DNA of 64,000 nucleotides from Liquidambar formosana (lineage: Eukaryota; Streptophyta; Magnoliopsida; Saxifragales; Altingiaceae). This document shows, piece by piece, positions 1 through 12,586 of the stretch (its first letter is position 1; each line of letters starts with the position of its first letter). Location of the stretch: assembly GCA_039720395.1 (NCBI GenBank), contig CM077832.1:29375763-29439762 (forward strand), written 5' to 3'. The position numbers and the translations under genes were made by a program. A model generated the notes under the pieces. That model worked only from the letters and a program-made list of their open reading frames with translations. It had not been told where the DNA came from and ran no database searches.

Positions 1-3000
1 TAGGGTACTGAAATAATCTTTGGGGTAGTAAAAGTTATTTGAAAAAATAATAAACAATTTTACGATGTATTAAGGGTATAAATTAGTAATAAACAATTAA
101 TAATAAATTAGTAATTTATTTGGAAAAAAAAAATTACAAATGAAAAGCTAGAACGCATGTGTTTTGACTTTAGTGTGTACATTTTAAGTAACCAATGCAT
201 ACATGTTTCAAGTTCATTGCGTACATATTATATCCTCGTTTAGTATACTTGGGGTCGGGACCACGTTTGAGATTTTTTACACATTTTAGGATACTAAAAT
301 GATTTTTGGGACAGTAAAATTTATTTGAAAGAATAATAAACAATGTTACGATGTGTTAAGGGTATAAACATATTTAAATGAATTAGTAATTTATTTGAAA
401 AAAAAAATTATAAATGAAAAAATAGAACGCATATGTTTTGACTTCATTGCGTACATTTTAAGTAACCAATGCGTACATATTTCAAGTTCATTGCGTACAT
501 ATTATATCCTCGTTCAGTACGCTTGAGGTCGGGACCACGTTTGGCATTTTTTTACACATTTTAAGATATTGAAATAATCTTTGGGGTCGTAAAATTTATT
601 TGAAAGAATCATAAACAATTTTACAATGTGTTAAGGCTATAAGCATGTTATAATGAATTAGTAACTTATTCGGAAAAAAAAAAAATTACAAATGAAAAGA
701 TAGAACACATGTGTTTTGACTTCAGTGCGTACATTTTAAGTAACCAATGCGTACATGTTTCAAGTTCATTGCGTACATGTTTCAAGTTCATTGCGTACAT
801 ATTATATCCTTATTTAGTACATTTGGGGTCGGAATCACGTTTGGGATTTTTTACACATTTTAAGATACTAAAATGATCTTTAGGGTAGTAAAATTTATTT
901 GAAAGAATCATAAACAATTTTACGATGTGTTAAGGGTATAAACATGTTATAATGAATTAGTAACTTATTTGTAAAAAAAAAATATTACAAATGAAAAGCT
1001 AGAACGCGTGTGTTTTGACTTCAGTGCGTACATTTTAAGTAATTAATGTATCCATGTTTCAAGTTCATTGCGTACATATTATATCCTCGTTTAGTACACT
1101 TAGGGTTGGGACCTCGTTTGGGATTTTTTATACATTTTAGGGTACTGAAATGATCTTTGGGGTGGTAAAATTTATTTGAAAGAGTAAAATTTATTTGAAA
1201 GAATCATAAACAATTTTACGATGTGTTAAGGGTATAAGCATGTTATAATGAATTAATAACTTATTTGAAAAAGAAAAAAAAATTACAAATGAAAAGATAG
1301 AACGCATGTGTTTTGACTTCAATGCGTATATTTTAAGTAACCAATGCATACACGTTTCAAGTTCCTTGCGTACATATTATATCCTCGTATAACACACTTG
1401 GGGTTGGGACCACGTTTGGGATTTTTTACACATTTTAGGGCACTGATATAATCTTTGGGGTAGTAAAATTTATTTGAAAGAATAATAAACAATTTTATGA
1501 TGTGTTAAAGGTATAAACATGTTATAATGAATTAGTAACTTATTTGGAAAAAAAAAAAAAGAAGAATATACAAATGAAAAGATAGAATAAGTGTTTTGAC
1601 TTTGGAGCGTACATTTATGTAACGAATGCGTACATGTTTCAAATTCATTGCGTACATACTATATCCTCGTTTAGTATACTTGAGGTCAGGACCACGTTTG
1701 GGATTTTTTACACATTTTAGGATACTAAAATGATCTTTGGGGTAGTAAAATTTATTTGAAAGAATAATAAACAATGTTACGATGTGTTAAGGGTATAAGC
1801 ATGTTATAATGAATTAGTAATTTATTTTAAAAAAAGAAAATTACAAATGAAAAGATTGAACGCATGTGTTTTGATTTCAGTGCGTATATTTTAAGTAACC
1901 AATGCGTACATGTTTCAAGTTCATTGCATATATATTATATCCTCGTTTTGTACACTTGAGGTCGGGATCACGTTTGGCATTTTTTACACATTTTAGGATA
2001 CTGAAATAATCTTTGGGGTAGTAAAATATATTTGAAAGAGTCATAAACAATTTTACGATGTGTTAAGGGTATAAGGAGGTTATAATGAATTAGTCACTTA
2101 TTTGAAAAAAAAAAAAAATAATATTACAAATGAAAAGCTAGAACACATGTGTTTTGACTTTAGTACGTACATTTTAAGTAACCAATGCCTATATGTTTCA
2201 AGTTCATTGCGTACATATTATATCCTCGTTTAGTACATTTGGGGTCAGAATCACATTTAGAATTTTTTAACACATTTTAAGGTACTGAAATGATCTTTGG
2301 GGTAGTGAAATTTATTTGAATGAATCATAAAGAATTTTACGATGTGTAAAGGGTATAAACATGTTCTAATGAATTAGTAACTTATTTGAAAAAAAAAAAA
2401 CAAAATCTCTATATATATATATATAGATATATATTACAAATAAAAAGCTAGAACGCATGTGTTTTGACTTCAGTGCGTACACTTTAAGTTATCAATGTGT
2501 ACATATTTCAAGTTCATTGCGTACATATTATACCCTCGTTTAGTACACTTAGGGTCGGGACCACGTTTGGGATTTTTTTACACATTGTAGGGTACTTAAA
2601 TGATCTTTGGGTTAGTAAAATTTATTTGAAAGAATCACAAACAATTTTACGATGTGTTAAGGGTGTAAGCATGTTACAATGAATTAGTAACTTATTTGGA
2701 AAAAAAAAAATCACAAATGAAAAGATAGAACGCATGTGTTTTGACTTTAGTGCGTACATTTTAAGTAACCAATGCGTACACGTTTCAAATTCATTGCGTA
2801 CATATTATTTCCTTGTTTAGCACACTTGGGGTTGGGACCACGTTACCACGTTTGGGATTTTTACACATTTTAGAGTACTTATATGATCTTTGGGGTAGTA
2901 AAATTTATTTGAAAAAATAATAAACAATTTTATGATGTGTTAAGGGTATAAACATGTATAATGAATTAGTAACTTATTTGGAAAAAATAAAAAAAAGAAT

Positions 3001-4870
3001 ATACAAATGAAAAGATAGAACAAGTGTTTTGACTTTAGAGCGTATATTTAAGTAACCAATGCTTACATGTTTCAAATTTATTGCGTACATACTATATTCT
3101 CGTTTAGTATACTTGAGGTCGGGACCACATTTGGGATTTTTTTACACATTTTAGGATACTAAAATGATTTTTAAGGTAGTAAAATTTATTTGAAAAAATA
3201 ATAAACAATGTTACGATGTGTTAAGAGTATAAGCATGTTATGATGAATTAGTAATTTATTTTAAAAAAGGAAAATTACAAATGAAAAGATAGAACGCATA
3301 TGTTTTGACTTCAATGTGTACATTTTAAGTAACCAATGCGTACATGTTTCAAGTTCATTGCGTACATATTATATCCTCGTTTAGTACACTTGGGGTCGAG
3401 ACTACGTTTGGGACTTTTTACACATTTTAGGGTACTGAAATGATCTTTAGGGTAGTAAAATTTATTTGAAAGAATAATAAATAATTTTACGATGTGTTAA
3501 GGGTATAAACACGTTATAATGAATTAGTAACTTATTTGGAAAAAAAAAGAATATATAAATGAAAAGATAGAACAAGTGTTTTGACTTTAGACCGCACATT
3601 TTAAGTAACCAATGCGTACATGCTTCAAGTTCATTTCGTACATATTATATCACCATTTAGTACACTTGGGGTCAGAACCACGTTTGAGATTTTTTACACA
3701 TTTTAGGGTATTGAAATGATCTTTGAGGTAGTAAAATTTATTTGAAAGAATAATAAACAATGTTATGATGTGTTAAGGGTATAAGCATGTTATAATGAAT
3801 TAGTAATTTATTTAGAAAAAATGTGTAAAAAAAAGAATTTGAAACATGTACGCATTGGTTTCTTAAAATGTACGCACTGAAGTTAAAATACATGCGTTCT
3901 ATCTTTTCATTTGTAATTTTTTTTTCAAAAAAATTACTAATTCATTATAACATGCTTATACCCTTAACACATCATAACATTGTTTATTATTTTTTCAAAT
4001 AAATTTTACTACCCCAAAGATCACTTCAGTACCCTAAAATGTATAAAAAATCCAAAACGTGGTCCCGACCCCAAGTGTACTAAACGAGGATATAATATGT
4101 ACGCAATGAACTTGAAACATGTACGCATTGGTTACTTAAAATGTACGCATTGAAGTCAAAACATATGCGTTCTATCTTTTCATTTGTAATTTTTTTTTTT
4201 TTCAAATAAATTACTAATTCATTATAACATGCTTATACTCTTAACACATTGTAACATTATTTATTATTCTTCCAAATAAATTTTACTACCCTAAAGATCA
4301 TTTCAGTATCCCAAAATGTGTAAAAAATTCAAACGTGGTATCGACCTCAAGTGTACTAAATGAGGATATAATATGTATGCAATGAATTTGAAACATGTAC
4401 GCATTGATTACTTAAAATGTACGCATTGAAGTCAAAACACTTGTTTTATCTTTTTATTTGTATATTCTTTTTATTTTTTCTAAATAAGTTACTAATTCAT
4501 TATAACATACTTATACCCTTAACACATCGTAAAATTGTTTATTATTCTTTCAAATAAATTTTACTACCGCAAAGATCATTTCAGTACCCTAAAATGTGTA
4601 AAAAATCCCAAACGTGGTCTCGACCCCAAGTGTACTAAACGAGGATATAATATGTACACAATAAACTTGAAACATGTACACATCGGTTACTTAAAATGTA
4701 CACACTAAAGTCAAAACATATGCATTCTATCTTTTCATTTGTAATTTTTTTTTCTCCAAATAAATGACTAATTCATTATAACATGTTTATACCCTTAATA
4801 TATCGTAAAGTTATTTATTATTTTTTCAAATAAATTTTACTACCCCAAAGATCATTTTAGTACCCTAAAA
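1..4870. repeat. Satellite-like tandem array, ~275-300-bp unit, with an internal orientation switch
   Basis: A block of about 275-300 bp recurs throughout. Anchors reading ACACATTTTAGGRTACT lie near 281, 555, 854, 1131, 1430, 1709, 1988, 2271, 2582, 2863, 3146, 3421 and 3698. Each unit also holds a run of A, a stretch reading AAAAGATAGAACGCATG and usually three copies of TGCGTACAT. Around 3825 the orientation flips: the same unit reads in reverse complement, with anchors near 4028, 4312, 4583 and 4858, until it stops inside a unit at about 4870. The array runs off the left edge of the window. Units differ by point changes and small indels; the unit near 760-800 has an extra ~22-bp internal duplication. 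No credible coding potential is seen. It is either a satellite or the tandem part of a larger element. Confidence 0.9.
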
Positions 4871-5099
4871 TTGTAGTTAGTGATTGTTGACTATTCTTGC
4901 ATGGGTTCAGGGTTTACCCATAAGGGGTTTCTCATATCAATATATATATGTGTGTGTGTGTGTGTGTTGATAGTCCCATGTAGAAGACTCTAAAGTTATA
5001 AAATAAAAAAAAATAAAAAAAATAAAAAAAATAAAAAAAAATCAGCATGGGTGGATGATATTGGACTCATTGCACTGGGAAAATCTAACAACATAATTA
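4871..5099. repeat. Simple-repeat spacer
   Basis: AT/GT dinucleotides at about 4939-4967 are followed by runs built on ATAAAAAA at about 5003-5041. The rest is AT-rich sequence in which I recognise nothing. Confidence 0.6.
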
Positions 5100-6056
5100 A
5101 GGTATTTTAAATCACATTTATAAAATAACACTATATTAAGTGTAAAGAAGCCACATTTCTTACCTCAATCACCAGTAATGCTAACCCAAATCCATGTGAT
5201 AGATACTGACAATGCGAATGCAGCATTAATACTCCTTAGGGTTCTCCCGAGGACCGATAAAATCTGATAATTATGCATACGTAATATTTAAGGTAAATTT
5301 CAAAATAAATATAACATACTCAAAAATTACTAGTGGCCTTCTGACAGTGAACTATGGTCCCAAAATGATCAAAATAATTTTTAAAACACTCTTTATAATT
5401 TTTGGGAATTTTTCATAATTTTTGAAAAATTTTCGAAATTTTCTAGAATTTTTAACAAATATTAAATTGGACAAAAAGTCAAATTACAGTCAAACTTAGT
5501 CAAAATGGTCAATCAAGGGTCCCACATGGTAGGGCCCGCCAAGATGAGTCCAACGGTCAAATTTGGGATTCATATGATTATCGTATGGCTTTTAAATGCA
5601 TGAGAACACGGTAAAGTATACGAATACACCCACACAGGATCACAGTGCTATGGGTCATCTTCAACCTCCCGCGGGTTGCATTGTGTAACCCGGTTACACC
5701 GTGTGTTCAAAGGGCCAACTTCGACGATTAATATCTCCCTCGTTTCTTAACCGTTTTCAATCATTCAAGTGTCGAATCGAAGCTCACGTGGAGTACTACG
5801 TGTGTATATAAATTGTTTATTCAAAATCCTATAAAATCATATTCGTTTTTAAGCCTAAAGTTTCAGGTTTTCATGATCAAAAATTCTGAAATTTCTAAAA
5901 CTTCAACCTACAGTCATTTTCTCTGAAATTTGACACTATCATGATGTTCCTTGGTCCCCAAAAACATAAGATAGGGTCATTCTTTCCAAAAATAATTAAA
6001 GAAAATAAAATTGCATATACATATGTAAATATACATTAGGTGACATTACTGATATC

Positions 6057-6089
<33 letters not shown>

Positions 6090-6101
6090 CAGGTCATCAC
6101 A
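5100..6101 (-). mobile_element. Inverted fragment of the LTR family found at 8245-12586
   Basis: Read on the minus strand this stretch follows the same order of blocks as 10430-11460: the segment with TCTATGTTTTTGGGG near the left, the CGAGGGAGATATTAATCGTC block (reverse complement near 5718-5740; plus strand near 10661-10682), the CCACGGGAGGTTGG-like block, then the stretch ending at about 11460. The right edge near 6101 reads AAAATTCAGG then TCATCACA, the reverse complement of a degenerate LTR start resembling the TGTAATATCCTGAATTTT of the other copy. The opposite end is missing, so this is a truncated LTR. A TA microsatellite lies near 6055-6083. I infer a diverged second copy rather than part of the same insertion. 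Confidence 0.7.
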
Positions 6102-6991
6102 TTCCTTGCCGCTATTTCTTGCCGCCGGTGAGGGAGGAGGCTGTCGTTTGGATGTATGAGGGAGGTCGCCGTGAGATGTTGGTCCGTTAAGTTTCCATTG
6201 AGCGGGAGCTTGAAGGGAAGAGAAAGAGAGAGAGAGAGAGAGGGGCTGTGCATATGAAGACTGACAGAGATGAGGGAGAGAGAGAGAGAGAGAGAGAGGC
6301 AGATTGGACGGGTGATGAGGAGGGATGAGAGAAAGATTGGACGGGTGCTGTAAAGGGGATGAGAGAGAGAGAGGCAGAAGGGTAGAATGGGAAAGTAAAA
6401 ACTAACCACACCCACTTCTAGTTAACCCCATCGTGAATGGCCATTACTAATTTTACAATTCTAAGCCAATCCTTCGGGGCAATACCATGAAATGATGAAC
6501 CTAATCAGTAATTCCCCCTTTTTTTAACATCCTTAAAGTCCTTTCCAAGGACTGGTGGCTGAGCTTTAGACTTATTGGGGTGCAGTGGTTGTTCATTGGA
6601 CGATGGAATGCAACTGCTTAAGTAAATGAAGATAGAAGGAATGGTAGTAGTGGGTTCAGAACAACGACAAGATGGTGGTGGAGTTGCAGTGGTCAGAGAT
6701 GGGTTTGTGCAGAGAGACCGAAAAATGATCTGCCGACATTGGTGCATCCTCTCTTAATTAATTCCTCTCTTCTTTACCAGCAAGTTGCCGCCGGCATTGA
6801 AAGGCTTCACCGCAACAAACTCGGCGGTAAACCCCTTTCTCTCTCCCTTTTTCCCATTTTTTCCTCCTATTTTTTCTCTCGCGTGTGTTCTTTTCTCCTC
6901 TTCTCTATCCAACCTCATTGGACTTAAAAGGGCAAATTTGTCTTTTAATCACTTAAAAATTTAAGTTGCTTTAGAAGCAACAGAAACCGCT
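6102..6991. other. GA-rich intergenic stretch, no gene recognised
   Basis: Several GA microsatellites (about 6222-6243, 6270-6298, 6362-6373) and a CT-rich patch near 6838-6905. Short open frames here are low-complexity readings through those repeats. No domain was recognised. Confidence 0.6.
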
Positions 6992-7005
6992 GTGGCAATA
7001 TCGCC

Positions 7006-7523
7006 ACCTTATCATAATTGCTTCTTATATTTAGTATACTATCCGTTGGCTTGTGGAAGTTACTTACCTTACTTCTATTACATGGAGGTTACATGTATTA
7101 AACCTTATGAGCTGGTGTAGTGTTTAACACACTAGTTGTTAGGCTTTGGGTAACCGAGCGGCATTCTTATATAGGGAGATATGTACAATCTTTTTGATAA
7201 TAAGGGGGTTTTCATTGATAGAGATATACACAAGTTTATATTATTTCATACTAGTGAAGAAAGGGTGTATTGGTGTGGAGCTTTTGCTCTTTGAATAATG
7301 CAGATTCGTTGAGTTTACAGTGTAAGTAGCTGGGCTGTTGTATCCTGGAGTGATGTGCTAGTAAATCTATTGCATCGGACCACCTTTTGCAGATGCACGA
7401 ATTATCTTAAAGAAAGCGAGATACCCGTGCCTCAACCCACCATTTCGCTTTTATTGGTAATATTGTTTTATTATTATTTTTTATCATGATTTTTATTTAT
7501 GATTTTCTTGAGAATCCCCAACA
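7006..7523 (+). repeat. Left LTR of the outer Copia element, 5'-truncated
   Basis: It aligns along its length with 14868-15385, sharing the blocks TTGGCTTGTGGA, GGGTAACCGA and TTGAGAATCCCCAA. About the first 85 bp of the LTR are missing and a few bases near 7015 are deleted relative to the right copy. The many substitutions between the two LTRs point to an old insertion. Confidence 0.8.
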
Positions 7524-8244
7524 ATTTTAAGATGAATCGCCATTGAAAATATAAGTGCAGCTACTGATTCTCAGGGAAATATAATACGAAAGAATTTCTT
7601 GCATCTAGCCATTAAATATTGAAAAAAAATAATTTTGAGTTGGTTTATTGTATGCTTATTTATGTTATAGTGTTATTGGAGTTGTATAAATGGCTAGGAA
7701 GATGGCTCTGCTTTGGCTCGATTTTTCTTATGGAAATTGATTTAAGTTTAATTGAATTAAAAAAACCTAGTGGCTAAAGTTTGTGTTACTCTCAACTGAT
7801 CGATATAATAGTGCTTGGCATGGGTTTGGCTAGACACCTATTATCATTATGGATATATGATCACTGGGAAGATATTGGAATCCAGTGGATTCACTTTCAT
7901 AGATTTTCTTGTGAGTAGACAATTATCATGTATTGCATTATAGATAGATTAGTTGTGCAATTGGTTTTTCTTGAAAATCATAAAACTTTCAAAGATCACT
8001 TTGAAGTAAATTCCATGTGGTATTGCCTAAGTTTGTGCTTACTTAATCTTTAGTCGATTTTTTTGTAAAGACTTGAAAATATTATGAGAAATTTTCCAAT
8101 CCAACATATTGAGAACAAGTGTGCATTAGTGTTGCACTGGGAATATGGTCTTGCCTATAAATTGGCTTTAGCTCATACTTTGACTCTCGCGTTGGAGATG
8201 CTTTAAGACGTGTGTGGAGTCTTTGATTCCCACGCTAGAGTATG

Positions 8245-11200
8245 TGTAATATCCTGAATTTTAAAAATACAATATTTTATTATTGGGTAAAATGCAGAAA
8301 ACCCCCCTCTATTTATACCCATTTTGCAAGATACCCCCTCTAAAAAAAAACTCAACAAAAAACCCCCTATATTGTGCCAGGAGGGTATGCCGTTAACGGC
8401 AATATTAAAAGTCTATTATACCCCTGTACAGAAAAAAAATAAAATATTAATATTTGACATTTATAAATGATTTTTAAAAGATTATAAAAATTAATTTTGT
8501 TTTATATATGAAACGGTGTCATTTCAGAAACAAAAATAAAATTAAAAAATGCTCTCCATTCCTCCGGCGAACTTTCCTGGTCATCTTCATCGGCGTACAC
8601 ATATACACCACCAACAGCGGCAACAGTGGCCCACTGGAGGTGCAACGGCAACTGTGGCCAACTGGAGGTGCAGCAGGCAACAGTGGAGGTGCAGCGTTGG
8701 ATCTCGATTGTAACGGCGACAACAGTTGCGCACTGAAGATGCAGCGGCACCGGCACCGGCACCGGCACCATCATCTTCACTTCACTAACACCTCTGTTTT
8801 TTATCTTTAAATACCCATCCGGAGGTGCAAGTGGCAACGGCGACGATGGTGGTGTGAACGAAACCCACGTGTGGGCAACGACAATGATGGTGGTGTGGAG
8901 GGTTAGGGTTTTTATTAGAAAGGGCAAACCCAGCTCAAATCATGGTCTAACGGACTCCCAATTGTCGCCAATCGTATTCCCTATACGGATATTCTCAATT
9001 TGAAGCGCCAAGGAAAGCTTAAACACATCGTAAACCCATAAATCGATCAGAACCCTAACTACCCACAACCTATGGACAGAGATGAAGATGAGAGAGCTAA
9101 TTGTAGTGGTTTAGGGTAACGCCGGTGGAAGATGAGAAGGATAAAGGTTCAGATTTGGACCTAATTGGATACCCACAATTGGATCAATTCACACCGGTGG
9201 AGCAATAAACCCTTAGCTACAAAACACCCACTATCAGGTGGTTTTAGGCGACACCATTATCCTTCACCGGCACCACCATAGACTAGTAGGATTGGGATTA
9301 TTCGTTGACCGTTTTGGATGGATCTTTGAATGGATGTTCACGAAAGTCAAAAGGGGGTTTGTTACAGGTGCTTACATGGGGGTTTGTTACAGGTGCTTAC
9401 AATCGAGATCCAACATGGGTTTTTGTCAATCCCACTAGAGGTGCAGCGACAACAGTGGCCACCGTCGGTTCATATCTACAAAATAACCACTGTGGTGGAG
9501 AAGACCTCCGTTGTTGCACCGTCACTGTCACCTCCTCCACTGTCGCGCCGTTACCGTCTCGCCGTCATTCTTTACCGGTAAGCTCCATGGGCGATGATGT
9601 CGTCGGGACAAAGAAGATCTTTTTTCTCTCTCCTTTCTTTCACTCTCTTTTCCTCTTCCTTCCTTTTTTCTCTTTCTTTTTCTTTCTTTCTTTCCATTTT
9701 TTTGTTTTGTTTCTTGGATTGTTGTGCTCGATCTGGTACGCCGGTGTGGCAGCCATGGCCGGGGTGGTTCGTCGGTGAAGAAGAAAGAGAGATTCGCCGG
9801 TGAAGAAGAAAGAGAGAATCACGTAATGGTCACGTGATGTCATTTCAGTAGAGCAAATGGCATTTTTGTCTTAAAATCAACGAATAACATCACGTGCGTA
9901 TCATGTGATGGTATTTCGTTACTTTCTTTGACGACAGATGGATGGTAGGGGGTAAATTGTCAACCCTAGACAATAAGAGGGGTTTTTTGTTGAGTTTTTT
10001 TTTAGAGAGGGGTATCCTGCAAAATGGGTATAAATAGAGGGGGGTTTTTTGCATTTTACCCTTTATTATTTTTAGAAAAGTTTATGATCTAAGGTTATAA
10101 ACCCCACCCTAAGTCCCATGCACTACACCTATACACCTACACTCCAAATGACAGCACACTTATTCTATCCTATTCCCTACACTACCTAAGCCTGCACACC
10201 CTATACCCCTAGTTCGGCGCTGCACCCTTATTACCTCCTTTCGGCTCTCTTTTCAGATTTTGTCTCCTCTCAGAGATATAGAGAATGAGAGACCATAGAG
10301 AGAGGGAGAGAGACAGAGAGATCAGGTGGCTTCTAGCTGAGCTTGTGGAGTTCTCTCGGTGAGGTAAGAACTTCACCTTTAGGTATTGGGTATATAGAAG
10401 ATTTCATTTCCTTGAGTTATCTTTGGACATGATGACTCTATTCTATGTTTTTGGGGTCAAGGAAACCATTTATGAGGTTAGATTTGAGATTAAATAAACA
10501 TAAATTAATATTTTGATAAAATTATAGATTTTTGGGTTATAAACCCGAAACTTTAGGCTTAAAAACAGTTATGATTTTGTAAGATTCTGGATGAATAATT
10601 TATATACGCATCTAATGCTCTGCGAGAGTTTCGATTTGACACTTGAATCATTGAAAATGATTAAGAAACGAGGGAGATATTAATCGTCGAAGTTGGCCGG
10701 CCGTTGAACACACAGTGTCCGGGTTACTCAGTGCAACCCACGGGAGGTTGGAGAAGAATCCATAGGATTATAATCTAGATGTGGGTGCGCTCACCCACAC
10801 CCACATGTTCTCATGCATTTGAGGACCTTCGGTTAACCTGATTGACTCGAAATTTGACAGGCGGATTCGTATTGATGAATCCGACAACGTGAGACTCTTG
10901 GTTGACCTACTTTGACCTCAATTTGACCAACTTTGACTTTTACCTTAGTTTCCTATTTTCTAAAATTCCCAAAAATACCAAATAAATTCCGGAAATTAGA
11001 GAAAATTTCCAAAAAATAGGAAAATGTTTTCAAAAATTATATTGACATTTCAAGACCCATGTTGGCCAGTTTGACTGTATTTTGACCACGTTTAGTCTTT
11101 TTATCAATATCCTATTTTTCTCGAAAAATATCGTCAAATTTCATAAAATGGTTGGAAATTTCTAGAAATTATAAAAGGTATTCTAAAATTATTCTGACCT

Positions 11201-12586
11201 CGTGGAACATTAGTTTGACCCTAGAGAGGTCTTAGATAATTAATTTGAGTATACTTTATTATTTTATTTGATGTGGAAACCTTAAATATTATGCATGTGC
11301 ATTATCATTAGACTTTGCTTAGTCCTTTGGGAGGATTTTAGGACACATTAGCATTGCATTGGTATCATTGGCATTGTCACACGTGGGGACTTGGGTTTGG
11401 ATTTACAAGCGAACCGAGGTAGGAAATGTGACTCTTTTCTTATGATATAATATGTTTTATCGAGTATGTTTTTATACATCAATGATGAATTTTAGTTTTC
11501 AATTGAAAATATGATACATGGAATATCGCATGACGTGTGGTGACATTTAATTGTGAAATTGAGGCATATTGATTATGGCGAAATGATTACTTTATGAAAA
11601 CTGCTTAGAGTATGTTATTGAGAAATATTGTTTAAAACCATGCCTCACATGATCATAAAATGTTTTTGGATTTATATGGATACTTTGGTTTATGATATTA
11701 TTTTGTGGAGACTACGATTCTTAGATTGTATCACGTGGGTTAGGGCCTACGGTCCTTGGTTGAGAATACTCTTAGAAGTGAGCAAGTACGGGTCATAGGC
11801 CCTTGGGTGAAAGCCCTAAGACCCTTGAGGAAGAACCCCATGCAGGTGTTGGGTATTTATGTGCTTTGGCTGGCGCCGGGGGCTAGGTTAGCTTGAGAGT
11901 CAGCGACGGGTGATATAGTTCTTGACCCTGTTTTAGGGGTAAGAACGGATATTGGATGAACCATGGTTTTGGAACGATGTTTGGATATGAAGTGAAAACC
12001 CACACATGATTTATTGGAAAACATTTTTACTACTCTGTGATTTTAGAACTGTTTAATTTAATATCCCATGTATCAACATTATATTATTAGTTGAGAGCTC
12101 ACATATATTCCTATTGGGCTTCGTAGCTCATTCTGTATTCCACGCAGATTCTCGGGTAGAGATTGAGGGTTCACCTCGGGCAGACGCTTGGTTGTATGGA
12201 TTTGAGGTTGGACCTCGGGATCATGATCTTGGATATTTATAAATACATATAACATTAAGTACATGGGCATCGTCGTTATCATTGTTACGTGGATATTTTG
12301 GGATATTCAATCTCAACCTATAGCTAGGGATGTTGACATTAATAGTTTGGGTTCATGTGAACACTTGATATTATGGGCATAATGTATGAGCACGGCATTT
12401 CATATTATTTGTTTGGATGTTATTGATGGGCTAGTACAATCTTTATTTCCAAAGTTATTTAAAAAAAAATACATATGGATCTTTGACTAAGTCTTCGGCT
12501 AAATTTTTATCCTTTGATTTGTCCACGTGTGTAGCTTTTCCACATTGACTTTTCAACACTTGGACCCTCCGGGTCGGGTTGTTACA
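8245..12586 (+). mobile_element. Solo LTR (about 2.56 kb) nested in the Copia element and interrupted by a MULE
   Basis: It starts TGTAATATCCTGAATTTT and ends GGGTCGGGTTGTTACA, giving TG...CA termini. A perfect 5-bp duplication flanks it: GTATG at 8240-8244 and at 12587-12591. Removing the MULE at 8285-10061 and one 9-bp duplication leaves about 2556 bp. I see no primer-binding site, coding region or second LTR within it, so it is a solo LTR left by LTR-LTR recombination. The superfamily is not decided by this sequence; its length and termini fit plant Ty3-type or non-autonomous elements. A diverged inverted relative lies at 5100-6101. Confidence 0.88.
8285..10061. mobile_element. Non-autonomous Mutator-like element (MULE) nested in the solo LTR
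   Basis: Terminal inverted repeats of about 95 bp: the left arm starts GGGTAAAATGCAG at 8285, and the right arm at about 9966-10061 is its near-perfect reverse complement. A perfect 9-bp duplication TTTATTATT flanks it (8276-8284 and 10062-10070), the Mutator hallmark. The inside is richer in GC than its surroundings, with a CACCGG-type hexamer run near 8742-8769 and several open frames but no transposase motif. The internal content resembles captured coding or 5'-UTR sequence (GTTAGGGTTTTTATT near 8901; exon-like GC near 9540-9600), as in Pack-MULEs, although I cannot identify the donor gene. Confidence 0.92.

Noticed and set aside
1532..2682. Short open frames in the satellite array
   Set aside because: They recur with the repeat unit, are AT-driven and match no domain.
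6089..6415. Two overlapping minus-strand open frames rich in Ser and Leu
   Set aside because: They are readings through GA microsatellites and change meaning in every frame.
8502..8927. A 141-residue minus-strand frame and its overlapping plus-strand frame
   Set aside because: Both are generated by CACCGG/CCACTGGAGGTG repeats in the MULE. They may reflect old captured coding sequence, but neither can be chosen.
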